Notes under the pieces: generated by a model
Databases searched by the model: none
What the model saw: only the letters and a program-made list of their open reading frames with translations
Told to the model about the DNA's origin: nothing
Program-made: the position numbers and the translations under genes
Shown here: in pieces, positions 48,868-57,903 of the stretch
How positions within the stretch are numbered: position 1 is the stretch's first letter
Layout of the letters: the number at the start of each line of letters is the position of its first letter
Assembly (NCBI GenBank): GCA_019745075.1
Contig: JAIETR010000004.1
Coordinates: 1-64,000, forward strand
DNA length: 64,000 bases
From: Qipengyuania sp.
GTDB taxonomy: Bacteria; Pseudomonadota; Alphaproteobacteria; Sphingomonadales; Sphingomonadaceae
Reading direction: 5' to 3'

Positions 48868-50007
48868 TTACACTTCGATCTTCAGAAGCTTGATCGCCGC
48901 CGAATCGAGCACCTGGCCCCCGATCCGCCTGGTCGCGTAGAAGTGCACGAAGGGCTTGTTGGTGAAGGGATCGCGCAGGATCTGGGTCGCGGTGCGCTCG
49001 GCGATCAGATAGCCGGCGCGGAAATTGCCGAAGGCGATCGGGAAGGCGCTGGCGGCGATGTCGGGCATGTCCTCGGCCTCGACCACCGGATAGCCGAGCA
49101 GCCGGTCGGGCTGGCCCTCGACCAGGCCCGGCTGCCACAGGAACGCGCCGTCGGCGGTCTTGAGCTTGCGGACCTCGGCCAGCGTCGCCGAGTTCATCAC
49201 CCAACTCGCGCCCTGGCGGTGGCCCGCCTTGAGGCTGTGGACGAGGTCGATCAGCTTGGCGTCGGGCTCGGCGCCGAAGCCGGTGGCATTGCCGCTGCCG
49301 ACATATTGCAGCGTGCCGAAGGGCCGGGTGGTGTCGCCGAGCGCGCTGACCGGGGCCTGGAGGAAGCCCTGGGGCCGGTTGACTCCGCCGCCGTTGACGA
49401 AGGCCGCGCCCTCGGCGCGGGCGAACTCCATCGCGATCTCGCTCGCCAGCCAGCTTTCGAGGTCGAACCCGGCATCGTCGAGCATCGCCTGGCTCGCCGC
49501 CGGATTGGCGTAGAGCTCGCCGCTCGGCGGCGCGATCTCGGCGAAGTTCGGCGTGCCGGTCTCGGGCCGGGCGGCGGTCTCGCTGACCCAGCCCGAAGCG
49601 GTGCCGCCCAGCGTCACCAGCTTGCGGTAGCCCGCGCTGCCGGTCTGCACGACCTGCGCGAGGGCGCGGATCGGGCTGATCTCGGTGAGTTGGCGCGCGA
49701 TCAGCGCGTCGATCTCGCGCGGGACGGCATAGCCGCCCTCGGCGGGCGTGGCGCCGGTGAGCGACTTCAGTTCGAGCGTGCTGCCGCGGCGGAGGTAGCC
49801 GTCGACGAAGCCCTTGACCTCGGGCGAGGCCGAAGCGCCGCCGATCTGCGGGCGTTGGGCGGCAACCGCGATCCGGTCGACGCGCGCCTTCACTTCGATC
49901 ACGTCGCTCTGGAGCGCGGCGATATCGGCCTCGGCGGCGTCCTGGCGCGCGACGATGTCGAAGCTCGCCTCGGCCGGATCGGCGGTTTGGGTGGTGATGG
50001 TATCCAT
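48868..50007 (-). CDS. Major capsid protein, HK97 fold (GTA gp5-like)
   Basis: EVKGFVDGYLRRG, AEGGYAVPREIDALIARQL, TASGWVSETAARPET, AFPIAFGNFRAGYLIAER. Confidence 0.95.
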   Translation of the reverse strand: MDTITTQTADPAEASFDIVARQDAAEADIAALQSDVIEVKARVDRIAVAAQRPQIGGASASPEVKGFVDGYLRRGSTLELKSLTGATPAEGGYAVPREIDALIARQLTEISPIRALAQVVQTGSAGYRKLVTLGGTASGWVSETAARPETGTPNFAEIAPPSGELYANPAASQAMLDDAGFDLESWLASEIAMEFARAEGAAFVNGGGVNRPQGFLQAPVSALGDTTRPFGTLQYVGSGNATGFGAEPDAKLIDLVHSLKAGHRQGASWVMNSATLAEVRKLKTADGAFLWQPGLVEGQPDRLLGYPVVEAEDMPDIAASAFPIAFGNFRAGYLIAERTATQILRDPFTNKPFVHFYATRRIGGQVLDSAAIKLLKIEV

Positions 50008-50041
50008 GGGGAACAGACCTTTCTCTTCGGGGCACAAAAAA

Positions 50042-50178
50042 ATCCTCCCCGGGACGGGGAGGGGGACCGCTCGCGAAGCGAGGGGTGGAGGGGGCTCGCC
50101 GCAGGCGCGGCGCTCGATCGAAAGCCCCCTCCGTCAGCCGCCTCCGGCGGCTGCCACCTCCCCGTCCCGGGGAGGATC
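50042..50178. repeat. Family C palindromic repeat overlapping the 3' end of the prohead protease
   Basis: tcctccccgggacggggagggggaccgc...ggcggctgccacctccccgtcccggggagga. Confidence 0.85.
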
Positions 50179-50688
50179 GACAAAATGCACCCTCGCGCCG
50201 TGCTGGAGCGGGTGGGTGACGAGGCTGACTTCGAACAGTTCGACCGCGGCGAGCTCGCGGCCCCGCGGTGTCAGGCGGAAATCCGCGGCGCGGTAGCCGA
50301 AACTGAGGCCGCTGACTTCGCGTGCCGCCAGCAGCTCGCCGGGCCGCGTACCCGAATCGAGCGTGGCAATCACGCGCAGGCCTTTCGCATCCTCGCGGGC
50401 CGTCTCCACCCAGCCAATCCGCTGGCCGGGCCGGTGCTGCCAGTAGAGCGGCAGTTTTTCGGTGCGCGCCGCGAGCGTGGCGGCGAAGGCGCCCGGCAGG
50501 ATGGTGTCCCTGTCCGCGTCGGGAACGCCGAACAGCGCCGCGTAACCGGCGAGGCGGAGGCTGCGCGGGGTATCTCGACTACGTTTACCCTGAGCGTGCC
50601 GAAGGGCTCGATACGAACGCGGTTTGGGTTCAAAACCCTTCCGTTCGTGTCGAGCGAAATCGAGACACGCTGGCGAACCCTTGCTCAT
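50134..50688 (-). CDS. HK97 prohead protease (GTA gp4-like) with repeat-derived termini
   Basis: Core RLAGYAALFGVPDADRDTILPGAFAATL...REVSGLSFGYRAADFRLTPRGRELAAVELFEVSLVTHPLQHGARV. Confidence 0.9.
   Translation of the reverse strand: MSKGSPACLDFARHERKGFEPKPRSYRALRHAQGKRSRDTPRSLRLAGYAALFGVPDADRDTILPGAFAATLAARTEKLPLYWQHRPGQRIGWVETAREDAKGLRVIATLDSGTRPGELLAAREVSGLSFGYRAADFRLTPRGRELAAVELFEVSLVTHPLQHGARVHFVDPPRDGEVAAAGGG
50571..50670. repeat. Family A palindromic repeat inside the prohead protease 5' coding region
   Basis: gtatctcgactacgtttaccctgagcgtgccgaagggctcgatacgaacg...ccgttcgtgtcgagcgaaatcgagacacg. Confidence 0.85.
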
Positions 50689-50993
50689 CGCAGCATCTCC
50701 CCAACGCCCAGCCGCAGCGCGATGCCGACCAGCAGCAGCGCCAGGCATCCGCGCACCAGCCATTCGATCGCCGCCTTCCAGGCGCTTTTCTTGGCGTCGC
50801 GCCAGGCGGAGAGCAGCTCGCGCAGCTCGGTCATGTCGGCGCGGGCGCGGGCGTCGTCGAGGCCGAGGCGTTCGAGCGCGCGCGCCGCGCCGAGCTCGCT
50901 CGCCTCCTCGACCAGGGCGCGCAGGGTGACGATGTCGCCGCGCTCCACCGCCGCCTGCGCGACCAGCCGCGCCAGCATGTCTTCTCGGGTCAT
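50685..50993 (-). CDS. Small membrane protein of the GTA cluster (between portal and protease)
   Basis: MTREDMLARLVAQAAVERGDIVTLRALVEEASELGAARALERLGLDD with C-terminal TM segment. Confidence 0.75.
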   Translation of the reverse strand: MTREDMLARLVAQAAVERGDIVTLRALVEEASELGAARALERLGLDDARARADMTELRELLSAWRDAKKSAWKAAIEWLVRGCLALLLVGIALRLGVGEMLR

Positions 50994-52147
50994 GGCTCGA
51001 TCCCCAGCATCGCCCGCTTCTCCTGGTCGGAGAGGAAATCGGCGGCGCTGACTTGCGCCCACAGCGTCTGCCGGTCCTCGGCGAGCGCGGGGACGCGGTC
51101 GAGATCGACGCGCAGGCGCCTGCCCGCGAACCACGGCGACAAGCCCTGGCCCAGCCCGTCGAGGATCCGCCCCGCCAGCGGCAGCAGCGTCAGCCGCCAC
51201 AGCGCGCGCCCGGCCTCGCGGAAATTGGCGTAAGTGTTGTCGCCCGGCAGCCCGAGCAGCATCGGCGGCACTCCGAAGGCGAGCGCGATGTCGCGCGCCG
51301 CGGCGGCCTTGAGCCCGGCGAAGTCCATGTCCGCGGGGCTCAGCGCCATCGACTGCCAGGAGAGCCCGCCCTCGAGCAGCATCGGCCGCCCGGCGTTGCC
51401 CGCGCCCTGGTAGGCGGCGGCGAGTTCCTCCTTGAGCCGCTCGAACTGGTCGGGCGCGAGCGGCGCGCCGTCGCCCGGCGCATAGACCAGCGCGCCCGAG
51501 GGCCGCGCGGCGTTGTCGAGCAGCGCGCGGTTCCACTGCGAGGCGGCGTTGTGCACCGCCACCGCCTGCGCGGCGGCGGCGAGGCAGCCCGCGCCGTAGT
51601 GGTCGTCCGCCGGGTTGAAGCTCCTCAGATGCACGAGATTGGGCCAGCCCGCCTCGTCCTCGGGCGCGATGGTCAGGGTCTCGCCGCCGAGCTTGTAGGC
51701 GTAGGCGGCCGGCCACCCGTCCGCCCCCGCGACCACGCTCACCCGTTCGGGCCGCAGCGGGAACAGCTCGACAGGCCGAGAACCGCCAGGGCCGGCGGCG
51801 TCCTTGATCACCTGCACATAGGCGTTGCCGTGGAGCAGCAATTGCGCCGCCAGCACCTCGAGCAAGGGCGTGGTCCCCGCCGATCCGCGGACCAGCTTTT
51901 CGAGCGCGGGGTCTTCGGCCACCAGCGGCGCCCCGCCCACGCCTTCGGCCACGATCCGCACGCTGCGCTGCGCCACCGGATTGGCGAGATAGCCCTCGCG
52001 CACGGTGTTGGCGTAATCGAACGGCGGGACGCGGGCCGGGCTCTCGAAAGCGGTGGCCCAGGGGGAGATGAACCCGCGCCCAATAGGGACGTGCGAAGAC
52101 CCGCCCCCGCCCTTGAAGGCGGACGCGAGCGTGGTGAGGAAGGACAT
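50990..52147 (-). CDS. Phage portal protein (GTA gp3-like)
   Basis: NPVAQRSVRIVAEGVGGAPL, LLLHGNAYVQVIKD, HLRSFNPADDHYGAGCLAAAAQAVAVHNAASQWNRALLDN. Confidence 0.94.
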   Translation of the reverse strand: MSFLTTLASAFKGGGGSSHVPIGRGFISPWATAFESPARVPPFDYANTVREGYLANPVAQRSVRIVAEGVGGAPLVAEDPALEKLVRGSAGTTPLLEVLAAQLLLHGNAYVQVIKDAAGPGGSRPVELFPLRPERVSVVAGADGWPAAYAYKLGGETLTIAPEDEAGWPNLVHLRSFNPADDHYGAGCLAAAAQAVAVHNAASQWNRALLDNAARPSGALVYAPGDGAPLAPDQFERLKEELAAAYQGAGNAGRPMLLEGGLSWQSMALSPADMDFAGLKAAAARDIALAFGVPPMLLGLPGDNTYANFREAGRALWRLTLLPLAGRILDGLGQGLSPWFAGRRLRVDLDRVPALAEDRQTLWAQVSAADFLSDQEKRAMLGIEP

Positions 52148-52164
52148 GGAAAGCTCCCAGATAC

Positions 52165-52193
52165 GAAAAAGGCCCCTCCGAAATGGAGAGGCC
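52165..52193 (-). terminator. Rho-independent terminator downstream of the NYN gene, upstream of the portal gene
   Basis: Minus-strand reading aggcctctccatttcggaggggcctttttc. Confidence 0.75.
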
Positions 52194-52246
52194 TGACGGT
52201 GTTGAGTTGCTGTTGGCGTGGCGCCCAGACGCCGGTCCGATGAAGC

Positions 52247-52879
52247 TCAGCCAGATGACTTCGGTCGATAATCTCGAGAGTCGAGACAGCTGTCGTAAGT
52301 CGCCCGATCTATCCTGATCCAATCAGTCTTGTTGATCCCCCGCACTCTCGGAGTAGCTGGGCTGTGCGGGTAGGCCGAGGCAATTTTGATCCACCGCTTC
52401 TGCTCCCCGGCGATGACGCGGATTTCATCGGCTACCTCCGAAAGGTCCTGATCCCGGCAGAAGAGGAGAGCGACGTCGAACTCCTTCTTGTGGGCGAGCC
52501 GGATGACATCCACCGCAATCCGAACGTCGATTCCCTTCTCGTCGCCGTCGAGGAAACTGTGAGTGCTTCCGTCGGATAGCCGGATCACCTTGTTACGATA
52601 ACGCAGCGGCCGGGTGTAGACGTGAATACCCTGCCTCCCCATCTGGGCGCCCTTGGCAGTCCAGAAGTGATTCCAGAAGGCATTGTCCGCAGCGTCTGGT
52701 ATGCCGGTGTAGAACCTTACGGCGGTGCAATCCCATCCTTCCTTGGCACACACAGCCTGAGCCAAGGCAAGCGGATCGTAGCTGGGAAAAGTATGGCCGA
52801 ATGCGGCTTTCGCGCAGTGAAAAAGATTCTGGCCATCGAAGAAAGCGACAGCGCGTTTGACTTCAGGTTCGTAGGGCAT
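52247..52879 (-). CDS. NYN-domain (LabA/DUF88-like) putative nuclease
   Basis: MPYEPEVKRAVAFFDGQNLFHCAKAAF...DGDEKGIDVRIAVDVIRLAHKKEFDVALLFCRDQDLSEVADEIR: NYN Asp motifs FFDGQN, KGIDVRIAVD, DQDL. Confidence 0.9.
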   Translation of the reverse strand: MPYEPEVKRAVAFFDGQNLFHCAKAAFGHTFPSYDPLALAQAVCAKEGWDCTAVRFYTGIPDAADNAFWNHFWTAKGAQMGRQGIHVYTRPLRYRNKVIRLSDGSTHSFLDGDEKGIDVRIAVDVIRLAHKKEFDVALLFCRDQDLSEVADEIRVIAGEQKRWIKIASAYPHSPATPRVRGINKTDWIRIDRATYDSCLDSRDYRPKSSG

Positions 52880-53035
52880 AGCCAATCCTATCGCGACTCT
52901 CAGCCGGGATAAAGATCGGCAAATAAGGTATAACCCAATCGGAGGCTGCATTCGCAGCGTGTCCAATGGGGGAAAAGTGATGCGCCCTATATATGCGGCT
53001 ATTCCTTACCGTCAAGTGAATGTGTGCTACTAATC

Positions 53036-54406
53036 TCACAACCCCCGAACCCGCGGCTCGCTCTTCGGCTTGAGCATCAACTCGGTGAGCGCCCAGACCA
53101 GGGCGTCGGCGCGGTCGGGGCTGCGGCCGGGGCCCTGGTAGCTTCCGCCCGCCATCAGGCCGCAGAGCTGATCTTCCAAAGCGCCGAACAGGCCGGCGTG
53201 GCGCACCCTGCCGGCTTCGTAGAGCGCCGCCACCGGCTCGGCGCGAGCCGCCTTGCCGCGGCTGGCGTGGACCAGCCGCAAGGGCAGCGTCACGTCGGCG
53301 GCGCGCAGCACGCTGGCGACCATCTCGCCGCCCTGATTGGCCTCGGCGACCACGCGGTCGGCGCCCCAGGCGCGCGCCGCCACCGCCACCGCGCGGGCCC
53401 ATTGCTCGGGGCTCGCCTGTGGGGTCGAGCAGTCGGCGCGGACCGTGGCGATCCTGTCGGCGCCGAGCTCGGCGACCACGATCCCGCAGGCGTCGCCGGT
53501 GGCGCTGGCCGGGGGATCGACCGCCACCACCACGCGGCGCGCATCCGGGATCGCGCCGCTCACCCGGCAACGCTCGAGCAGCGCGCGGCTCCACAGCGCG
53601 CCCTCGATCGCGCCCGCCATCTCGCCATCGAGTTCCTGGCGTCCGAAGCTGCCGCCATCGAACTGCTCGACCATCGCGCGCAGATAGTCGGCGGGCAGGA
53701 TTGCGGCGTTGTCGTGGGTTCGCCCGCGCGCCACCACCACCCGGCCGCGCTTGGCCTCTTCGGTCAGATGGACCATCAGCGGCGCGAGCCGCGGCGTCGT
53801 GGTGGCGAGTACGCGGGGGGTTTCCCCAAGCCGCATGGTAAGTTGCAGATTGTTCCAGGCCATCATCGCGCGTTCGTTGGAATTGTCCCATTTGGCGATT
53901 TCGTCGCACCAGGCGTGGCTGTGCTGGGGTCCGCGCAGGCTATCGGGTTCGCCCGCCGAATAGAGCCAGGCGATGGCGCCGTTCTCCCAGGTCAGCCTGC
54001 GCAGGCTCGGCTCGAACGCCGGCGGCAGCGCGCCCGGCGCGGCGGCGAGCACGCCCGAATCGCCCTCGACCATGACATTGCGGACCTCGGTCAGGCTGGC
54101 GCTGACCAGCGCGATCCGCGCCTTGCCGTCGTGGCGAGCGACGTCGCGAACCCATTCGGCGCCCGCGCGGGTCTTTCCGAACCCACGCCCGGCGCAGATC
54201 AGCCAAATGCGCCAGGCCTCCTCGGGCGGCAGCTGCTCGTCGCGCGCCCAGCCCTGCCAGTAATAGCTGCCGAGCGCGGCCAGCTCGTGCGGCTCGAGCA
54301 TGCCGCCCAGCTTCTCGCGGGCGGCATCGGCATCCTCGCCGAAACGCCTCAGCCAGGTCCCGCGCGAAGGGGGCTCCCATATCCTGGGCTTCCTTTTAGC
54401 GGGCAT
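53036..54406 (-). CDS. Terminase large subunit (GTA gp2-like)
   Basis: WLICAGRGFGKTRAGAEWVRD Walker A; HAWCDEIAKW Walker B; VVAVDPPASATGDACGIVVAEL nuclease domain. Confidence 0.95.
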   Translation of the reverse strand: MPAKRKPRIWEPPSRGTWLRRFGEDADAAREKLGGMLEPHELAALGSYYWQGWARDEQLPPEEAWRIWLICAGRGFGKTRAGAEWVRDVARHDGKARIALVSASLTEVRNVMVEGDSGVLAAAPGALPPAFEPSLRRLTWENGAIAWLYSAGEPDSLRGPQHSHAWCDEIAKWDNSNERAMMAWNNLQLTMRLGETPRVLATTTPRLAPLMVHLTEEAKRGRVVVARGRTHDNAAILPADYLRAMVEQFDGGSFGRQELDGEMAGAIEGALWSRALLERCRVSGAIPDARRVVVAVDPPASATGDACGIVVAELGADRIATVRADCSTPQASPEQWARAVAVAARAWGADRVVAEANQGGEMVASVLRAADVTLPLRLVHASRGKAARAEPVAALYEAGRVRHAGLFGALEDQLCGLMAGGSYQGPGRSPDRADALVWALTELMLKPKSEPRVRGL

Positions 54407-55127
54407 CGCCGGCGTCCGCGATCGGCGCCGGCAGCGCCCTGGCTTGCCCGCGCGTCTCCAGCTCCCTGGCCTTGGCCTTGCGCGCCGCCGCGATCGCCGC
54501 CGCGCCGGCCTCGCCCGCGAGCCGCAGCTTGTCGATCTTGGCGTTGATCGCGGCGATGGTCGTCACCTCCTCGGCGAGCGCGCGGCGGCCCTTCTCGCGC
54601 GCCACGCTCTCGCGGTGGGCGGCCAGGCAGCGCAGCGCGGCGGCGGTGTCGAACTTGCGCTTGTCGGTCGCCGCCGCGCCGCCACCCTCGCCCGAGCGCA
54701 GGCGGCCCAGCAGCTCCATTTCCAGATTGTCGTAGCCTTCGGCGAGCGCGGCATACCAGCGCCGCGCGAACTCGGCGTTGGTGCGGCGCAGCTTGTAGAT
54801 CGCGCCGACCGAAACATCCGCCACCGCGGCCGCGGCGGAAACGTTGGAGGTTTCGGCCAGCTCGGCGATGAAGCGGTCGAGCTTGGCGGCGCCGCGGGGC
54901 GCGCGGGGTGCGGTCGGGGACGGGGGGCGCCGCGTCGGTCGCGTCTTCACCACCTCGCATTCGGCCCAGGCGCGGGCGAACTCGGCATGGCGGCGGCGGC
55001 GCAGCGCGGCATTGGCGGTGGTGACCCCGGCGACGCGGGCCGCTTGGGCGGAATCGTTACCGGCCCGCAGCGCCGCCAGAAAGCGCGCCACCCAGGCGGG
55101 CTCCGGCGTTGTTCTGATGGTGATCAT
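54396..55127 (-). CDS. Putative small terminase (GTA gp1-like)
   Basis: Two HTH-like repeats (ARVAGVTTANAALRRRRHAEFARAW; AAVADVSVGAIYKLRRTNAEFARRW) directly upstream of TerL. Confidence 0.75.
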   Translation of the reverse strand: MITIRTTPEPAWVARFLAALRAGNDSAQAARVAGVTTANAALRRRRHAEFARAWAECEVVKTRPTRRPPSPTAPRAPRGAAKLDRFIAELAETSNVSAAAAVADVSVGAIYKLRRTNAEFARRWYAALAEGYDNLEMELLGRLRSGEGGGAAATDKRKFDTAAALRCLAAHRESVAREKGRRALAEEVTTIAAINAKIDKLRLAGEAGAAAIAAARKAKARELETRGQARALPAPIADAGDAR

Positions 55128-55274
55128 TTCGACCCGTCCCTTCTTCGTCGCGATGAACGCGAACGGGGCGGCTCCCTTTCGAGAACCGCCCCGCCCGGCG
55201 AATCGCAATTTTCGTATCTTCGGCTTTTTTAACCGAAGAGCGTCACGCTGTCAATCCTTTTTTTACCGTAACGG

Positions 55275-55500
55275 TTAGATTTCATCGGCCCCCGCCGCTC
55301 GAAAGGTGAACACGCGCCGCCCCGTGCCGTCCACGACCTCGACCCGGAACTCGCCGAGCCAGGCCATCTCGGGCCGGTCGCGAAGATATTTGGCGGCGGA
55401 CCGCATCGCGGGCGCGCGCGCCGCGTCCAGGCCGGCAAGTTCGTAACCCTGCTCGTCGGGCTCGTCGATCGCGCCGGCCAGATGGAAAAAATGGCGCACG
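55275..55500 (-). CDS. DUF6894-like small protein
   Basis: (V)RHFFHLAGAIDEPDEQGYELAGLDAARAPAMRSAAKYLRD; GTG start proposed. Confidence 0.55.
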
Positions 55501-55730
55501 ACAAGGACAGCTCGCGCCCCGGGGAGGCGTTCCAAAGCTGCCGTTCATTGGCGCGCGGCGCGTTTCGCCCTGGCGCCGCGAGCCGCGCGGCGGAACTCCC
55601 GCGATTTCCAGCCATTTGTCGAGCTGAGCGCCTCGCCGGCTCGAACATGGCGCGTCGGCATCGGCTCCAGCCCGAGGTGGAAGGGGCGTGGGCAAACCCC
55701 CGCCTCCGTGGCGGGCGAGAGGATCTGAAT

Positions 55731-56153
55731 ATGAAGGACATTTCCACCATCGCGGCATCCGGGGCGAAACCGGAATCGGCACCGGATGCCAGGATGGACA
55801 AGGGCGCGATCAAGCGGATCGGCGGTTACGTGTCCGAAGTCGTCGCCGACTTCGCCGCCGATCCAATGGCCCAGCTCGGGCTGGTCGCGTTCTGCGCGGC
55901 CTGGTTCGCGCTCCGCCTGCCGGTCGAGATCCTCACCGCCTTCCTCTCGATCCTCGCCATCACCCTCACCCAGATGGTGCTCAACAAGCAGAACGAACGC
56001 GAGGTCGACGCGCACCGCCGCGACGTGGCGCTGCACGCCAAGATCGACGAGCTGGTCCACGCCTCGAAGCGCGCCCGCGACGAACTCGCCGGGATCGAGG
56101 ACCTCGAGGAGGAGGATATCGAGCGGCTGAGGAACGCGGTGACGCGGATGTGA
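55731..56153 (+). CDS. Low-affinity iron permease family-like membrane protein
   Basis: Two TM segments (LGLVAFCAAWFALRLPVEILTAFLSILAITLTQMVL) then NKQNEREVDAHRRDVALHAKIDELVHASKRARDELAGIEDLEEEDI. Confidence 0.75.
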   Translation: MKDISTIAASGAKPESAPDARMDKGAIKRIGGYVSEVVADFAADPMAQLGLVAFCAAWFALRLPVEILTAFLSILAITLTQMVLNKQNEREVDAHRRDVALHAKIDELVHASKRARDELAGIEDLEEEDIERLRNAVTRM

Positions 56154-56247
56154 CGGGGGGCCGCGCGCCGTCACCCCCCCCGGCGCTGTTAAAACCCGCC
56201 CGCGAGGCGCTTTCCAAGCCGGCCGGCCTGCGCCACAACCCGCGACC

Positions 56248-57903
56248 ATGACCGACGTCCCCGCCCCCAACCGGCTCTACTACGGCGACAACCTGGAGGT
56301 GCTGCGCGACACCGCGCAGTTCCCCGACGCCTCCGTCGATCTCGTCTATCTCGACCCGCCCTTCAATTCGAACGCGGGTTACAATGTGCTGTTCAAATCG
56401 GCGCAGGGAACGAATGGGGGGAGCGGCGCGGACGCCAGCATCGAGGCCTTCGGCGACACCTGGACCTGGGGGCCGAGCAGCCACGCGGCGATGATGGACA
56501 TCGCCAGCGGCGCCAATCGCCCGCTGACGGTGATGATGCAGGCGATGCACAGCGCGCTCGGCGACAGCCCGCTGATGGCCTATCTTGCGATGATGGCGGT
56601 GCGGCTGGTCGAGCTCCACCGCGTGCTAAGGTCTACCGGCAGCCTCTACCTCCACTGCGACCCGACCGCGAGCCACTACCTCAAGCTGGTGCTGGACGCG
56701 GTATTCGGGGCGGAGAATTATCGCGCTGAAATAGTGTGGCGACGCACGAACGCTCGAAGCACCGCTGGTAAATGGCCAAGGCTCCACGATATAATTTTTC
56801 ACTACGCCGCTTCGCCGGACGCTATCTTCAATCCGCAGTTGGTGCCGGGCGATAAAGCCAAGATCCCTCACACTTTGATCACGTGGTCGGACGGCCTGAA
56901 ATACAACACGTTTGAGTTGACCGGTGCTGGACTGACCAAAGAAGGAGAAAGTGGTAAGCCGTGGCGAGGATTTGATCCCTCGATGATGGGGCGCCATTGG
57001 GGAAACAGCCATTCGCAGCTCGACGAATGGGCCAATGCCGGGATGATCCACTTTCCTAAGAATGGCGGCTTCCCCCGGCTACGGGCGGATGAACCCTTTG
57101 ATCCCGATGCCCGCATGGTGACTGTCGGCGACGTTTGGTCGGACATCGACAGGCTGAACCAGACCGCGAAGGAACGCCTCGGCTACCCCACACAAAAGCC
57201 GCGCGCCCTGCTCGAGCGGATCATCGCCGCCTCCTCCAATCCCGGCGACGTGGTGCTCGATCCGTTCTGCGGCTGCGGGACCGCGGTCGATGCGGCGCAG
57301 AAGCTGGGGCGGCGCTGGATCGGGATCGACGTCACCCATATCGCCATCGGCATGATCGAGGACCGGATGCGCTCGGGCTATCCCGGCATCGCCTTCGAGA
57401 CCATCGGCGTGCCGCGCGATCTCGCCAGCGCCGAGCGGCTCGCCGCCGACGATCCGCACCAGTTCCAGCAATGGGTGTGCTGGCAGGTGGGCGGCTTCCC
57501 GCGCGAGAAGAAGGGCGGCGACAAGGGGGTGGACGGCTGGTTCAACTACCTGACCGACCAGAACCGGATCGCCACGGGCGTCATCGGCGTCAAGGCGGGC
57601 GACAACGTCAACCCCGGCATGGTCCGCGACCTGGGCCAGGTGATGAAGCGCGATGGGCACGAGTTCGGGCTGTTCGTCATGAAGAGCCTGCCGACCAAGG
57701 GGATGCGCGAGGAGGCCGCCAGCCACCCGCTGGTCGAAACCCAATGGGGCCGCTTCCCGGCGCTCCAGATCGTCACCCTCGCCGAACTGATGCACGGCCA
57801 GCGCCCGAAATTACCGCCGCTGATCGGCCCGATGAAGAAGGCGCAGCGGGTGGAGACCCGCAAGAGCCACCAGAAAGGATCGCAGGGGGCGCTCGAACTC
57901 TGA
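56248..57903 (+). CDS. Site-specific DNA methyltransferase (N4/N6, Mod-like) fused to REase-like C-terminal domain
   Basis: VDLVYLDPPFNSNAGYN (DPPF), DVVLDPFCGCGTAVDAAQKLGRRWIGID; C-terminal GGDKGVDGWFNY...GVIGVKAGDNVNPGMVRDLGQVM resembles Mrr-like folds. Confidence 0.88.
   Translation: MTDVPAPNRLYYGDNLEVLRDTAQFPDASVDLVYLDPPFNSNAGYNVLFKSAQGTNGGSGADASIEAFGDTWTWGPSSHAAMMDIASGANRPLTVMMQAMHSALGDSPLMAYLAMMAVRLVELHRVLRSTGSLYLHCDPTASHYLKLVLDAVFGAENYRAEIVWRRTNARSTAGKWPRLHDIIFHYAASPDAIFNPQLVPGDKAKIPHTLITWSDGLKYNTFELTGAGLTKEGESGKPWRGFDPSMMGRHWGNSHSQLDEWANAGMIHFPKNGGFPRLRADEPFDPDARMVTVGDVWSDIDRLNQTAKERLGYPTQKPRALLERIIAASSNPGDVVLDPFCGCGTAVDAAQKLGRRWIGIDVTHIAIGMIEDRMRSGYPGIAFETIGVPRDLASAERLAADDPHQFQQWVCWQVGGFPREKKGGDKGVDGWFNYLTDQNRIATGVIGVKAGDNVNPGMVRDLGQVMKRDGHEFGLFVMKSLPTKGMREEAASHPLVETQWGRFPALQIVTLAELMHGQRPKLPPLIGPMKKAQRVETRKSHQKGSQGALEL

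Larger units (their letters stand above)
39420..55127 (-). mobile_element. RcGTA-type gene transfer agent structural cluster
   Basis: Collinear gp1-gp15-like gene order: small terminase, TerL, portal, prohead protease, HK97 capsid, connectors, tail genes, DUF2163, NlpC/P60, host-specificity protein; no integrase, lysis or replication genes. Confidence 0.9.

Noticed and set aside
39420-55127. Temperate prophage
   Set aside because: No integrase, repressor, replication, holin/endolysin or attachment sites; gene order and short tape measure fit a GTA cluster instead.
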